Below are positions 9,792-18,184 of a DNA stretch of 64,000 nt, in pieces. A program made the translations under genes and the position numbers. The first letter of the stretch is position 1. Each line of letters begins with the position of its first letter. Source of the DNA: Flavobacterium sp. (lineage in GTDB: Bacteria; Bacteroidota; Bacteroidia; Flavobacteriales; Flavobacteriaceae); the NCBI RefSeq assembly GCF_027531705.1, contig NZ_JAPZSP010000010.1:62001-126000 (forward strand), read 5' to 3'. The notes under the pieces were generated by a model. The model was given only the letters and a program-made list of their open reading frames with translations, was not told the DNA's origin and ran no database searches.

Positions 9792-9799
9792 TATATTTG
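9792..9799 (+). promoter_or_regulatory. Candidate Bacteroidota -7 promoter element TATATTTG for DUF493
   Basis: Matches TAnnTTTG, 22 nt upstream of the ATG at 9821. Confidence 0.5.
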
Positions 9800-9820
9800 C
9801 TTTTATTTTCAAATTTAAGA

Positions 9821-10105
9821 ATGGATAAGAAGACCGAAGAATTTTATGTTAGGTTAAAGGAAGAGCTAAGCTCTACATCTGAATGGCCAAGTGAATATTT
9901 GTACAAATTTATTGTGCCAACTGACCCGAAAAAAGTGGAAGAAGTTGAAAATGCTTTTGATAATATGGGTGCGGTTATCAATACGCACCAGTCTAAAACT
10001 GGAAAATATACCAGTCTTTCTATAAATGTAACTATGCAAAGTCCTGCTGATGTTGTAGAAAAATACATTGAAGTTTCTAACATTGAAGGGATAATCTCAT
10101 TATAA
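9821..10105 (+). CDS. DUF493 family protein
   Basis: MDKKTEEFYVRLKEELSSTSEWPSEYLYKFIVPTDPKKVEEVENAF...SKTGKYTSLSINVTMQSPADVVEKYIEVSNIEGIISL. Confidence 0.9.
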   Translation: MDKKTEEFYVRLKEELSSTSEWPSEYLYKFIVPTDPKKVEEVENAFDNMGAVINTHQSKTGKYTSLSINVTMQSPADVVEKYIEVSNIEGIISL

Positions 10106-10818
10106 TGGTACCAAAATATATAAAAGAAAATGCCAACGATACGGTTCAGTATTTAGAATACAATGCCGAGCGTCCGCATTTAATCATTCCGGAATATGGT
10201 CGTCATTTGCAAAAATTGATTGATCAAGCTACCGCAATTGAAGACAGAGAATTGCGTAACAAAACGGCAAAATACATTATTTATGTAATGGGTGGATTGA
10301 ATCCGCATTTGAGAGATGTACCCGATTTTCAGCATAAATTATGGGATCAGTTGTTTATCATGTCTAATTTTAAGATTGATGTAGATTCGCCTTATCCTAT
10401 TCCGTCAAGAGAAGTTTTGCAATTGAAACCTGAAGTTCTTCAGTATCCGCAGAATTTCCCTAAATACCGTTATTATGGAAACAATATCAAGTATATGATA
10501 GATGTTGCCAACAAATGGGAAGAAGGCGAAATGAAAGGCGCATTAATAAAAGTGATTGCCAATCATATGAAAAAATCGTATTTGAGTTGGAATAAAGACA
10601 CGGTAACAGATGCCGTAATATTTGAACATCTTTACGAATTATCAGGCGGAACAATAAACTTGATTCAAAGTGATGAAGAGTTGTTGAATACCACCGACTT
10701 GATGCGAACCAATAAGCGAGTTTCTAACAAAATAATGCCAGCTGGACAGCCAAAAATTCAAAGCAACAAGAAAAAACCATTTGTTAAGAAAAATAATAAT
10801 CAAAATAAAATTCAATAA
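10105..10818 (+). CDS. DUF4290 family protein
   Basis: LEYNAERPHLIIPEYGRHLQKLIDQA...NPHLRDVPDFQHKLWDQLFIMSNF; overlaps the upstream stop by 1 nt. Confidence 0.88.
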   Translation: MVPKYIKENANDTVQYLEYNAERPHLIIPEYGRHLQKLIDQATAIEDRELRNKTAKYIIYVMGGLNPHLRDVPDFQHKLWDQLFIMSNFKIDVDSPYPIPSREVLQLKPEVLQYPQNFPKYRYYGNNIKYMIDVANKWEEGEMKGALIKVIANHMKKSYLSWNKDTVTDAVIFEHLYELSGGTINLIQSDEELLNTTDLMRTNKRVSNKIMPAGQPKIQSNKKKPFVKKNNNQNKIQ

Positions 10819-10854
10819 GTGTTTTACATAACATTTAATCATAACCAATAATCT

Positions 10855-12165
10855 ATGAGCGTTTTTAAAATAGAAGGTGGAAAATCATTAAAAGGAGAAA
10901 TTACACCACAAGGAGCCAAAAACGAAGCTTTACAAATTTTATGTGCAGTGCTTTTAACTCCAGAAAAAGTAACCATCAATAACATTCCTGATATTATTGA
11001 TGTCAATAAACTGATAACCCTTTTGGGAAATTTGGGTGTTAAAATCCAAAAAAACGGAAAAGGATCTATCACTTTTCAGGCAGACGAAGTAAATGTTGGT
11101 TATCTTGAAACGGAAGCTTTCAAAAAAGAAGGTGGTTCGCTCAGAGGTTCTATCATGATTGTTGGTCCATTATTAGCACGATTTGGAAAAGGATATATTC
11201 CTAAACCAGGTGGTGATAAAATTGGAAGACGACGTTTGGACACACACTTTGAAGGATTTATAAATCTTGGTGCAAAATTTAGATACGAAAGAGAAGACCA
11301 TTTTTATGGTGTAGAAATGGACGGGCGTTTGAAAGGTGCTTATATGCTACTTGACGAAGCATCAGTTACTGGAACAGCTAATATCGTTATGGCAGCTGTT
11401 TTAGCTGAAGGTACAACTTCTATTTATAATGCCGCTTGCGAACCTTACTTACAACAATTATGCAAGATGTTGAACTCAATGGGTGCTAAAATCACTGGTG
11501 TTGGTTCTAATTTGTTGGTAATTGAAGGTGTAGAATCACTTGGTGGTTGTGAGCACAGAATTCTTCCAGATATGATTGAAATTGGAAGTTGGATCGGTCT
11601 TGCAGCTATGACAAGAAGTGAAATTACAATTAAAAATGTTAGTTGGGATAATTTAGGTGTTATACCAAGTACATTTAGAAAACTAGGAATTACATTAGAA
11701 CGTCGTGGTGATGATATTTACATTCCAGCTCACAAAGATGGTTATGAAATAAAAACAGATATTGACGGTTCTATCTTGACTGTTGCTGATGCACCTTGGC
11801 CAGGATTTACTCCAGATTTATTGAGTATTGTTTTGGTAGTAGCAACACAAGCACGTGGAGATGTTTTGATACACCAAAAAATGTTTGAAAGTCGTTTATT
11901 CTTTGTAGATAAATTGATTGATATGGGTGCCAAAATTATGTTGTGTGATCCGCACAGAGCTGTTGTTATGGGACATGATTTCAAATCGCAACTGAAAGCA
12001 ACCGTAATGAGTTCGCCAGATATTAGAGCGGGAATTTCGTTATTGATAGCCGCACTTTCTGCAAAAGGAACAAGTACGATTCAAAATATTGAACAAATCG
12101 ATAGAGGTTACGAAAATATTGACGAACGTTTGAGAGCTATTGGTGCTAATATTGTGAGAGCTTAA
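10855..12165 (+). CDS. murA: UDP-N-acetylglucosamine 1-carboxyvinyltransferase
   Basis: GGKSLKGEITPQGAKNEALQILCAVLLT...GSWIGLAAMTRS...SPDIRAGISLLIAALSAKGTSTIQNIEQIDRGYENIDERL. Confidence 0.97.
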   Translation: MSVFKIEGGKSLKGEITPQGAKNEALQILCAVLLTPEKVTINNIPDIIDVNKLITLLGNLGVKIQKNGKGSITFQADEVNVGYLETEAFKKEGGSLRGSIMIVGPLLARFGKGYIPKPGGDKIGRRRLDTHFEGFINLGAKFRYEREDHFYGVEMDGRLKGAYMLLDEASVTGTANIVMAAVLAEGTTSIYNAACEPYLQQLCKMLNSMGAKITGVGSNLLVIEGVESLGGCEHRILPDMIEIGSWIGLAAMTRSEITIKNVSWDNLGVIPSTFRKLGITLERRGDDIYIPAHKDGYEIKTDIDGSILTVADAPWPGFTPDLLSIVLVVATQARGDVLIHQKMFESRLFFVDKLIDMGAKIMLCDPHRAVVMGHDFKSQLKATVMSSPDIRAGISLLIAALSAKGTSTIQNIEQIDRGYENIDERLRAIGANIVRA

Positions 12166-12190
12166 AACTTAAAATTCCAATAATATAAAT

Positions 12191-12235
12191 TCCAAATTCC
12201 AACTGATGTACTACTTGGAATTTGGATTTTTTTTT
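12191..12235 (+). terminator. Terminator of murA
   Basis: Perfect 12-bp stem TCCAAATTCCAA/TTGGAATTTGGA, 12-nt loop, then T9. Confidence 0.85.
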
Positions 12236-12252
12236 GAGTTTAAAAACTATTT

Positions 12253-13020
12253 ATGGAAACATATATAATTGTAATTCTTTGTATCGCTTCTTTTTTCGCA
12301 GGCTTTGTTGATGCAATTGTTGGCGGTGGCGGATTGATACAAACTCCAGTTGCTTTGATTTTGTTGCCAAATTATGCGGTTTCTTCTATTATTGGATCTT
12401 TAAAAATTCCGGCTTTTAGTGGTACTAGTTTTGCTGCCAATCAATATTTGAAAAAAGTAGACATGAATTGGAAACTACTTTTGATAATGGCTATTATTGC
12501 TTTTTGCGCTGCTTTTTTGGGTTCCAATTTGCTGACTATGGTTAGTAATGATTTTATGAAGCCTTTATTGCTAGTTGTACTTACTTTAATTGCCATTTAT
12601 ACTTTTACCAAAAAGAATTTTGGACAACATCAAGCCAAAGATTTTTCTACCAACAAACAACTTTTATATGCTATATTAATGAGTGTTTGTATCGGCTTTT
12701 ATGACGGATTTATTGGTCCAGGAACGGGAAGTTTTCTGGTTTTGGGATTTGTAGCCATTCTTGGGTTTGATTTTCTTCACGCTTCTGCCAATGCTAAAAT
12801 GGTGAATTTAGCGACCAATTTTGGTTCGATTTGTCTTTTTGTTATTAAAGGAAAAATCATTTGGGCAATAGCAATTCCAATGGCTATTTGCAATGCTCTT
12901 GGTGGCTGGATTGGAGCCAAAGTTGCTATAAAAAAAGGAAATGGATTTATTAGAGTTTTCTTTTTGATTATTGTAATCGGAACACTAATTCGATTTGGTT
13001 ATGATGTGTTTTTTAAATAA
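12253..13020 (+). CDS. TSUP (TauE/SafE) family permease
   Basis: ASFFAGFVDAIVGGGGLIQTPVALIL..., second half GFYDGFIGPGTGSFLVLGFVAI; polytopic. Confidence 0.92.
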   Translation: METYIIVILCIASFFAGFVDAIVGGGGLIQTPVALILLPNYAVSSIIGSLKIPAFSGTSFAANQYLKKVDMNWKLLLIMAIIAFCAAFLGSNLLTMVSNDFMKPLLLVVLTLIAIYTFTKKNFGQHQAKDFSTNKQLLYAILMSVCIGFYDGFIGPGTGSFLVLGFVAILGFDFLHASANAKMVNLATNFGSICLFVIKGKIIWAIAIPMAICNALGGWIGAKVAIKKGNGFIRVFFLIIVIGTLIRFGYDVFFK

Positions 13021-13050
13021 AAAAATCCCACTTGCTTAACAAATGGGATT
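13019..13050 (-). terminator. Intrinsic terminator of rho
   Basis: AATCCCAcTTG...CAAaTGGGATT with a T7 tract on the minus strand. Confidence 0.75.
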
Positions 13051-13075
13051 CTATAATTTAATATTAAAACAGTAA

Positions 13076-14875
13076 CTAGTCGTTCATCGAAATCAAAAAC
13101 TCGTCGTTATTTCTTGTTTTCTTAATTTTATCACTAATAGTATCCATCGCCTCCACTGGATTCATATCGGCTAGATATTTTCTTAAAATCCACATCAACT
13201 GTAATGTTTTTGGATCTAACAATAAATCATCACGCCTTGTACTTGACGAAGTTAAATCGATAGCAGGGAAAATTCTACGATTTGCAATTTTTCTATCCAA
13301 TTGTAACTCCATATTTCCAGTTCCTTTGAATTCCTCAAAGATAACCTCATCCATTTTAGAACCTGTTTCAGTCAATGCTGTTGCGATGATACTTAACGAA
13401 CCACCGTTTTCAACATTACGAGCTGCACCAAAGAAACGTTTAGGTTTCTGTAACGCATTAGCATCAACACCACCACTCAATACTTTTCCAGAAGCTGGTT
13501 GAACCGTATTATATGCTCGCGCTAATCTGGTAATTGAATCTAACAAAATCACAACATCGTGACCACATTCTACCAAACGTTTTGCTTTTTCTAAAACAAT
13601 GTTCGCAATTTTTACGTGTTCTTGTGGTTCTTTATCAAAAGTCGAAGCGATCACTTCACCACGAACACTACGTTGCATATCGGTAACCTCTTCAGGACGT
13701 TCATCTATCAAAAGCACAATCAAATAAACTTCTGGATGATTAGCAGCAATGGCATTGGCAATGTCTTTTAACAACATTGTTTTACCAGTTTTAGGTTGTG
13801 CCACAATCATACCACGTTGACCTTTTCCTATTGGAGAAAACAAATCGATAATTCTTGTTGAAACTGAACTTCCTCTTTCGGCAATTTTGAATTTTTCTGT
13901 TGGAAAAACGGGCGTTAAATGTTCAAATGAAACTCTATCTCTTACGACTTGTGGATCATGTCCATTTATTTTTAAAACTCTTACTAATGGAAAAAACTTC
14001 TCGCCTTCTTTTGGCGGACGAACCACACCTTTGACAGTATCTCCCGTTTTTAAACCAAATAATCTAATTTGAGAAGTTGACAAATAAATATCATCTGGCG
14101 AAGCTAAATAATTATAATCGGAAGAACGCAAGAAACCGTAACCATCAGGCATCATTTCTAGAACACCTTCACTTTCTATAATTCCGTCAAACTCAAAATC
14201 GGAATCTCTAAAATTATTTTTCTTGTTTTTAAAATTCGGATTTTGGTTCCCGTTTCCGTTGCCATTTTGGTTTACTTCATCAGTTCGCTTTCGCTCGTGT
14301 GGATTACCATTACCATTTCCGTTTTGATTCGGGTTTTGGTTCGGATTTTTGTTTTTGTTTTGATTCGGATTGAATTTCTTTTCTTTAGGTTGATTTTCTT
14401 CTCCTTCTTTACTTTCTACTGGTGAAGCTACTTCGTCGTTTACTGTTTCGGCAGTTTCAGCTACTACTTGTTCTTCTGTATTTTGATTTGTTTTTTTAGC
14501 AATTTTTTTCTCGTAATCCGCTTTTTTGAATTTTGCCACCTTCTTTTCAAAAGGTTTTGGAGCGACTTCTTTTTCTTCTACAATAACTTCTTTTTCAACT
14601 AAAATTTCTGGCTCAGAAAATAACGTTACCGATGCTTCTTTCGGTTGAATGTCTTTTTTATCCGAAATAATTCTAGCGCGTTTTTGCTTATTTTCAACGG
14701 ATTTTTCAGATGATTTTGGAGCTTCTGTCGGTTCATCCAAAGAGTTTTGAGCGGTAAGAATCATATCGATTAATGCTTCTTTTTTTACGCCAGCATATTT
14801 TATGGTTTTAGCTAATTTAGCAATGTCTTGAAGCTCAGTAAGCTTCATTACTTTTAATGCAGAAATGTCAAACAT
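13076..14875 (-). CDS. rho: Transcription termination factor Rho with long N/G-rich insertion
   Basis: [63 protein letters not shown]; low-complexity [23 protein letters not shown] segment. Confidence 0.97.
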   Translation of the reverse strand: MFDISALKVMKLTELQDIAKLAKTIKYAGVKKEALIDMILTAQNSLDEPTEAPKSSEKSVENKQKRARIISDKKDIQPKEASVTLFSEPEILVEKEVIVEEKEVAPKPFEKKVAKFKKADYEKKIAKKTNQNTEEQVVAETAETVNDEVASPVESKEGEENQPKEKKFNPNQNKNKNPNQNPNQNGNGNGNPHERKRTDEVNQNGNGNGNQNPNFKNKKNNFRDSDFEFDGIIESEGVLEMMPDGYGFLRSSDYNYLASPDDIYLSTSQIRLFGLKTGDTVKGVVRPPKEGEKFFPLVRVLKINGHDPQVVRDRVSFEHLTPVFPTEKFKIAERGSSVSTRIIDLFSPIGKGQRGMIVAQPKTGKTMLLKDIANAIAANHPEVYLIVLLIDERPEEVTDMQRSVRGEVIASTFDKEPQEHVKIANIVLEKAKRLVECGHDVVILLDSITRLARAYNTVQPASGKVLSGGVDANALQKPKRFFGAARNVENGGSLSIIATALTETGSKMDEVIFEEFKGTGNMELQLDRKIANRRIFPAIDLTSSSTRRDDLLLDPKTLQLMWILRKYLADMNPVEAMDTISDKIKKTRNNDEFLISMND

Positions 14876-15030
14876 AAATGTTTATATAAATTTAAATTTT
14901 TCTTGAGAAATTGAATAAGTAGTAAAGTTTGTGGTTTTGGAATCGTCGTAAAATGAAGTATTTACCGATTTATACTGCAATACTACAAATAAAATTTCAA
15001 TTTGCAATAGTATTTCTAAAAAAGAAAATA

Positions 15031-15038
15031 TATTTTTG
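15031..15038 (+). promoter_or_regulatory. Candidate -7 element TATTTTTG for the DUF4293 gene
   Basis: TAnnTTTG match 19 nt upstream of the ATG at 15057. Confidence 0.4.
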
Positions 15039-15056
15039 CGAAACAAAATTTCACAA

Positions 15057-15470
15057 ATGATTCAAAGGATACAAACTATTTACTTAATTCTGGCACTTGT
15101 AGTAACTGGTGTGTTGCCATTTGTTTTTAGTTTATGGACATTAGACACCAAAGTAGCGTATTATTTTATGCAAAATCAAGTGTATTTGGTACTTTTTGCT
15201 TTGAGCACCGTTTTATCGGCTGTAAGTATTGTGAGTTATAAAAAGAGACAAAATCAATTTGTAATGGGCAGATTGAATATCATATTAAATTTAATTTTAT
15301 TAGGATTATTTGTATATCGTTCGCTAAATTTATCTGGAGAAACTCCTGTAGTTTCGGAGAAAGGTATTGGGATGTTTCTACCTATTGTTGCTATCGTGTT
15401 ATTGGTTTTGGCCAATAAAGCCATCAAGAAGGATGAAGAGCTCGTAAAATCTGTTGATCGATTGAGGTAA
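15057..15470 (+). CDS. DUF4293 family membrane protein
   Basis: MIQRIQTIYLILALVVTGVLPFVFSLW, four predicted TM segments. Confidence 0.85.
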   Translation: MIQRIQTIYLILALVVTGVLPFVFSLWTLDTKVAYYFMQNQVYLVLFALSTVLSAVSIVSYKKRQNQFVMGRLNIILNLILLGLFVYRSLNLSGETPVVSEKGIGMFLPIVAIVLLVLANKAIKKDEELVKSVDRLR

Positions 15471-15504
15471 ACCTATAAACTTAGTTTATTAGTGCGAAGA
15501 AAAG

Positions 15505-15533
15505 TCCGAAATGTATGTTTCGGATTTTTTTTT
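15505..15533 (+). terminator. Terminator of the DUF4293 gene
   Basis: TCCGAAA-TGTATG-TTTCGGA followed by T9. Confidence 0.85.
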
Positions 15534-15725
15534 GTTTTAGGGTTTTTAAGTTGTGATTATTTTTGAAAAAAAATAAAATTTGTACAAAAGTTTGTGATAA
15601 TTTTCTATTTAAATTATTAAAAAAAAATAGATTTAATTCAATAATTATTTCATTACTATTTGACAAAATTATATCATTATATCTATTTGCTAACCCCTAA
15701 TTTTACGCTTACAAAATTCGCTTTT

Positions 15726-16817
15726 ATGAAATATTTGTTTCTTTTAATTTCAACAACTCTACTTACTTTTTGCAATGCTCAAAAAACCGAAATAGATTCA
15801 ACAAAATATTTGTATTCAGGTAGAATTGAAAAACTTGAAAATAATAAATGTATTTTAATAAGTTCCGCTTCTTCAATTTCATTTAATTTTAAAGGAAATA
15901 AATGCGATATTTATTTAAAAAGTCTCGATTCTTATGAGCATCATAACTATGTTTCATTAGAATTAGATGGAAACTATATAGGAAGAATAAAAGTAGAAAA
16001 AGGTGAAACAAAATCTTATCCAATTTCAATTACAGAAGATTTAAAAGAACATAATCTAACCATCTACAAAGCTACGGAAGCATCAAATGGAGGGGTTTTA
16101 TTTGAAAGTACTACAGCAAATCTAACAGAAATAAAACATCAGAAAAAAAAGAAAATAGAGTTCATCGGTAATTCTATAACTTGCGGAATGGGAAATGACA
16201 CCAAAGAAATTCCGTGTGGAACTGGCGAATGGTTTGACCAACACAATGCGTATTGGGCTTATGGTCCTATCATATCAAGAACTTTAAAAGCTGATTTTTT
16301 ATTGAGCTCGGTTTCTGGTATTGGAATGTATCGCAATTGGAATGATGAACATATTGACGAAGCTATTATGCCAGATGTCTATGAAAATTTGTACTTAAAT
16401 AAAGACAAATCTAAACCTTATAGCTTTAATTTTCAGCCTGATATAGTTAGCATTTGTCTTGGAACAAACGACTTATCTGATGGAGATGGAAAAAAACTAA
16501 GATTGCCATTTAATGAAAAAAAATATATTTCAAATTATATTAATTTCATCAAGACGGTATACAGTCATTCCCCAAATACAAGAATTGTTCTACTAAACAG
16601 CCCTATGGTTTCAGGTGATAAAAACACTGTCTTTGTTAACTGTCTAAAAAAAGTAATTGCAGCTTTTAAAAAAGACAAAATGCATAAAAAAATTCAACTT
16701 TTTGAATACCAGCCAATGAATCCAAAAGGATGCGGATATCATCCTGACATAGATGACCACAAAAAAATGGCACAACAACTCGAATCTTTTTTTAAAAAAC
16801 TATTAGATGAAGAATAA
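15726..16817 (+). CDS. SGNH/GDSL carbohydrate esterase, CE2-like (putative acetyl-mannan esterase)
   Basis: Signal peptide; N-terminal jelly-roll segment (ISFNFKGNKCDIYLKSLDSYEHHNYVSLELDG), then IEFIGNSITCGMG, SICLGTNDLS, and terminal GCGYHPDIDDHKKMA. Confidence 0.85.
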   Translation: MKYLFLLISTTLLTFCNAQKTEIDSTKYLYSGRIEKLENNKCILISSASSISFNFKGNKCDIYLKSLDSYEHHNYVSLELDGNYIGRIKVEKGETKSYPISITEDLKEHNLTIYKATEASNGGVLFESTTANLTEIKHQKKKKIEFIGNSITCGMGNDTKEIPCGTGEWFDQHNAYWAYGPIISRTLKADFLLSSVSGIGMYRNWNDEHIDEAIMPDVYENLYLNKDKSKPYSFNFQPDIVSICLGTNDLSDGDGKKLRLPFNEKKYISNYINFIKTVYSHSPNTRIVLLNSPMVSGDKNTVFVNCLKKVIAAFKKDKMHKKIQLFEYQPMNPKGCGYHPDIDDHKKMAQQLESFFKKLLDEE

Positions 16818-18177
16818 GTTATACTTTTTAATCATTATTGTTTCAAATTCAATGATGGCAAACATCACACTTCCTAGTATATTTTCGGATGATATGGTGT
16901 TGCAACGCAATTCGGAAATAAAAATTTGGGGTTGGGCAAATCCAAAAGAAGAAGTAAAAATTACCCCGAGTTGGAATAATCAAGAATATAAAATTGTTGC
17001 CGATAGCAATGCAAATTGGAGCATTACAATTCCAACTCCAAAAGAAGGAGGACCATATATAATTTCATTAAATGGTTATAACTCAATCATTCTGAAAAAT
17101 ATTATGATTGGTGAAGTATGGCTTTGCTCAGGTCAATCTAATATGGAGATGAATGCAAATTGGGGAATTAAAAATGGTGATGAAGAAGCAACAAAAGCAA
17201 CAAACACAAACATTCGTTTTTTCTCAGTTGAAAAAGCCTCAGCAGAGACACCTCAAAACAATCTATCAGGAAATTGGACAGAATGTTCTCCTCAAATAAT
17301 GAAAAAAAATAGCGCTGTTGCTTACTTCTTTGCAAACAGAATTACTGAAGATTTAAGGGATGTTCCTATAGGAATGATTGTTTCTGCATGGGGAGCAACA
17401 TCAGCCGAAGTTTGGATACCCAAAAAAGAAATTGAAAGTAATCAAGATTTGTTAGAAGCTTCAAAAAAAATAAATCCAAATGAGTATTGTCCAGTTGGGG
17501 CTGGTAAAACTTTTAATGCAATGATTAATCCTTTAATTGGATACAAAATTGCGGGAGTTTTGTGGTATCAAGGCGAATCAAATGTTGGATCAACTATTTA
17601 TGACAAAACATTTTCGGCTTTAATTACTTCATGGCGATCGCTTTGGAAACAAGATTTCCCTTTTTATTTTGTGCAAATTGCTCCGTATAAAAATGGTGAC
17701 GATCGTTACAGTAGTGTTCTAATAAGGGATTTCCAACGACGCACCTTGCAACTTCCCAATACCGCAATGGTGGTAACGAGTGACATTTCAACAACTGACG
17801 ATATTCATCCAAAAGATAAAAAATCGGTGGGTGTTCGATTGGCAAATTTAGCTTTATCAAATATTTACAAAACTAATTCTAATGTAGTAAATGGACCGCT
17901 TTATAAAGAACAAAAAATAACTAAAAATAAAATTACTGTTTTATTTGATTATGCAGACGGATTATATTTTAAAGACAAAAAAAACAATCAATTTGAAATT
18001 GCTGGTTCGGATACTATATTTTATAATGCTAAAGCAGAAATAAAAAACAATGAAATTATATTAACTTCCGATAAAGTAAAAAAACCAACGAAAGTTCGCT
18101 TTGCATGGGAAAATGCAGTGCAATCGCAACTTTTTAACAAAGCTAATTTACCAGCATCTTCATTCATCTCTGAATAA
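16807..18177 (+). CDS. Sialate O-acetylesterase-like SGNH esterase
   Basis: LPSIFSDDMVLQRNSEIKIWGWA, WLCSGQSNMEMN, GVLWYQGESNVG, DIHPKDK. Confidence 0.9.
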   Translation: MKNKLYFLIIIVSNSMMANITLPSIFSDDMVLQRNSEIKIWGWANPKEEVKITPSWNNQEYKIVADSNANWSITIPTPKEGGPYIISLNGYNSIILKNIMIGEVWLCSGQSNMEMNANWGIKNGDEEATKATNTNIRFFSVEKASAETPQNNLSGNWTECSPQIMKKNSAVAYFFANRITEDLRDVPIGMIVSAWGATSAEVWIPKKEIESNQDLLEASKKINPNEYCPVGAGKTFNAMINPLIGYKIAGVLWYQGESNVGSTIYDKTFSALITSWRSLWKQDFPFYFVQIAPYKNGDDRYSSVLIRDFQRRTLQLPNTAMVVTSDISTTDDIHPKDKKSVGVRLANLALSNIYKTNSNVVNGPLYKEQKITKNKITVLFDYADGLYFKDKKNNQFEIAGSDTIFYNAKAEIKNNEIILTSDKVKKPTKVRFAWENAVQSQLFNKANLPASSFISE

Positions 18178-18184
18178 AAAAAAT

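Noticed and set aside
14243-14425. ORF of 60 aa antisense to the N-rich part of rho
   Set aside because: Hydrophobic composition simply mirrors the low-complexity codons on the other strand.
15481-15666. Minus-strand ORF of 61 aa before the mannan locus
   Set aside because: Consists of a terminator and AT-rich leader sequence; no support.
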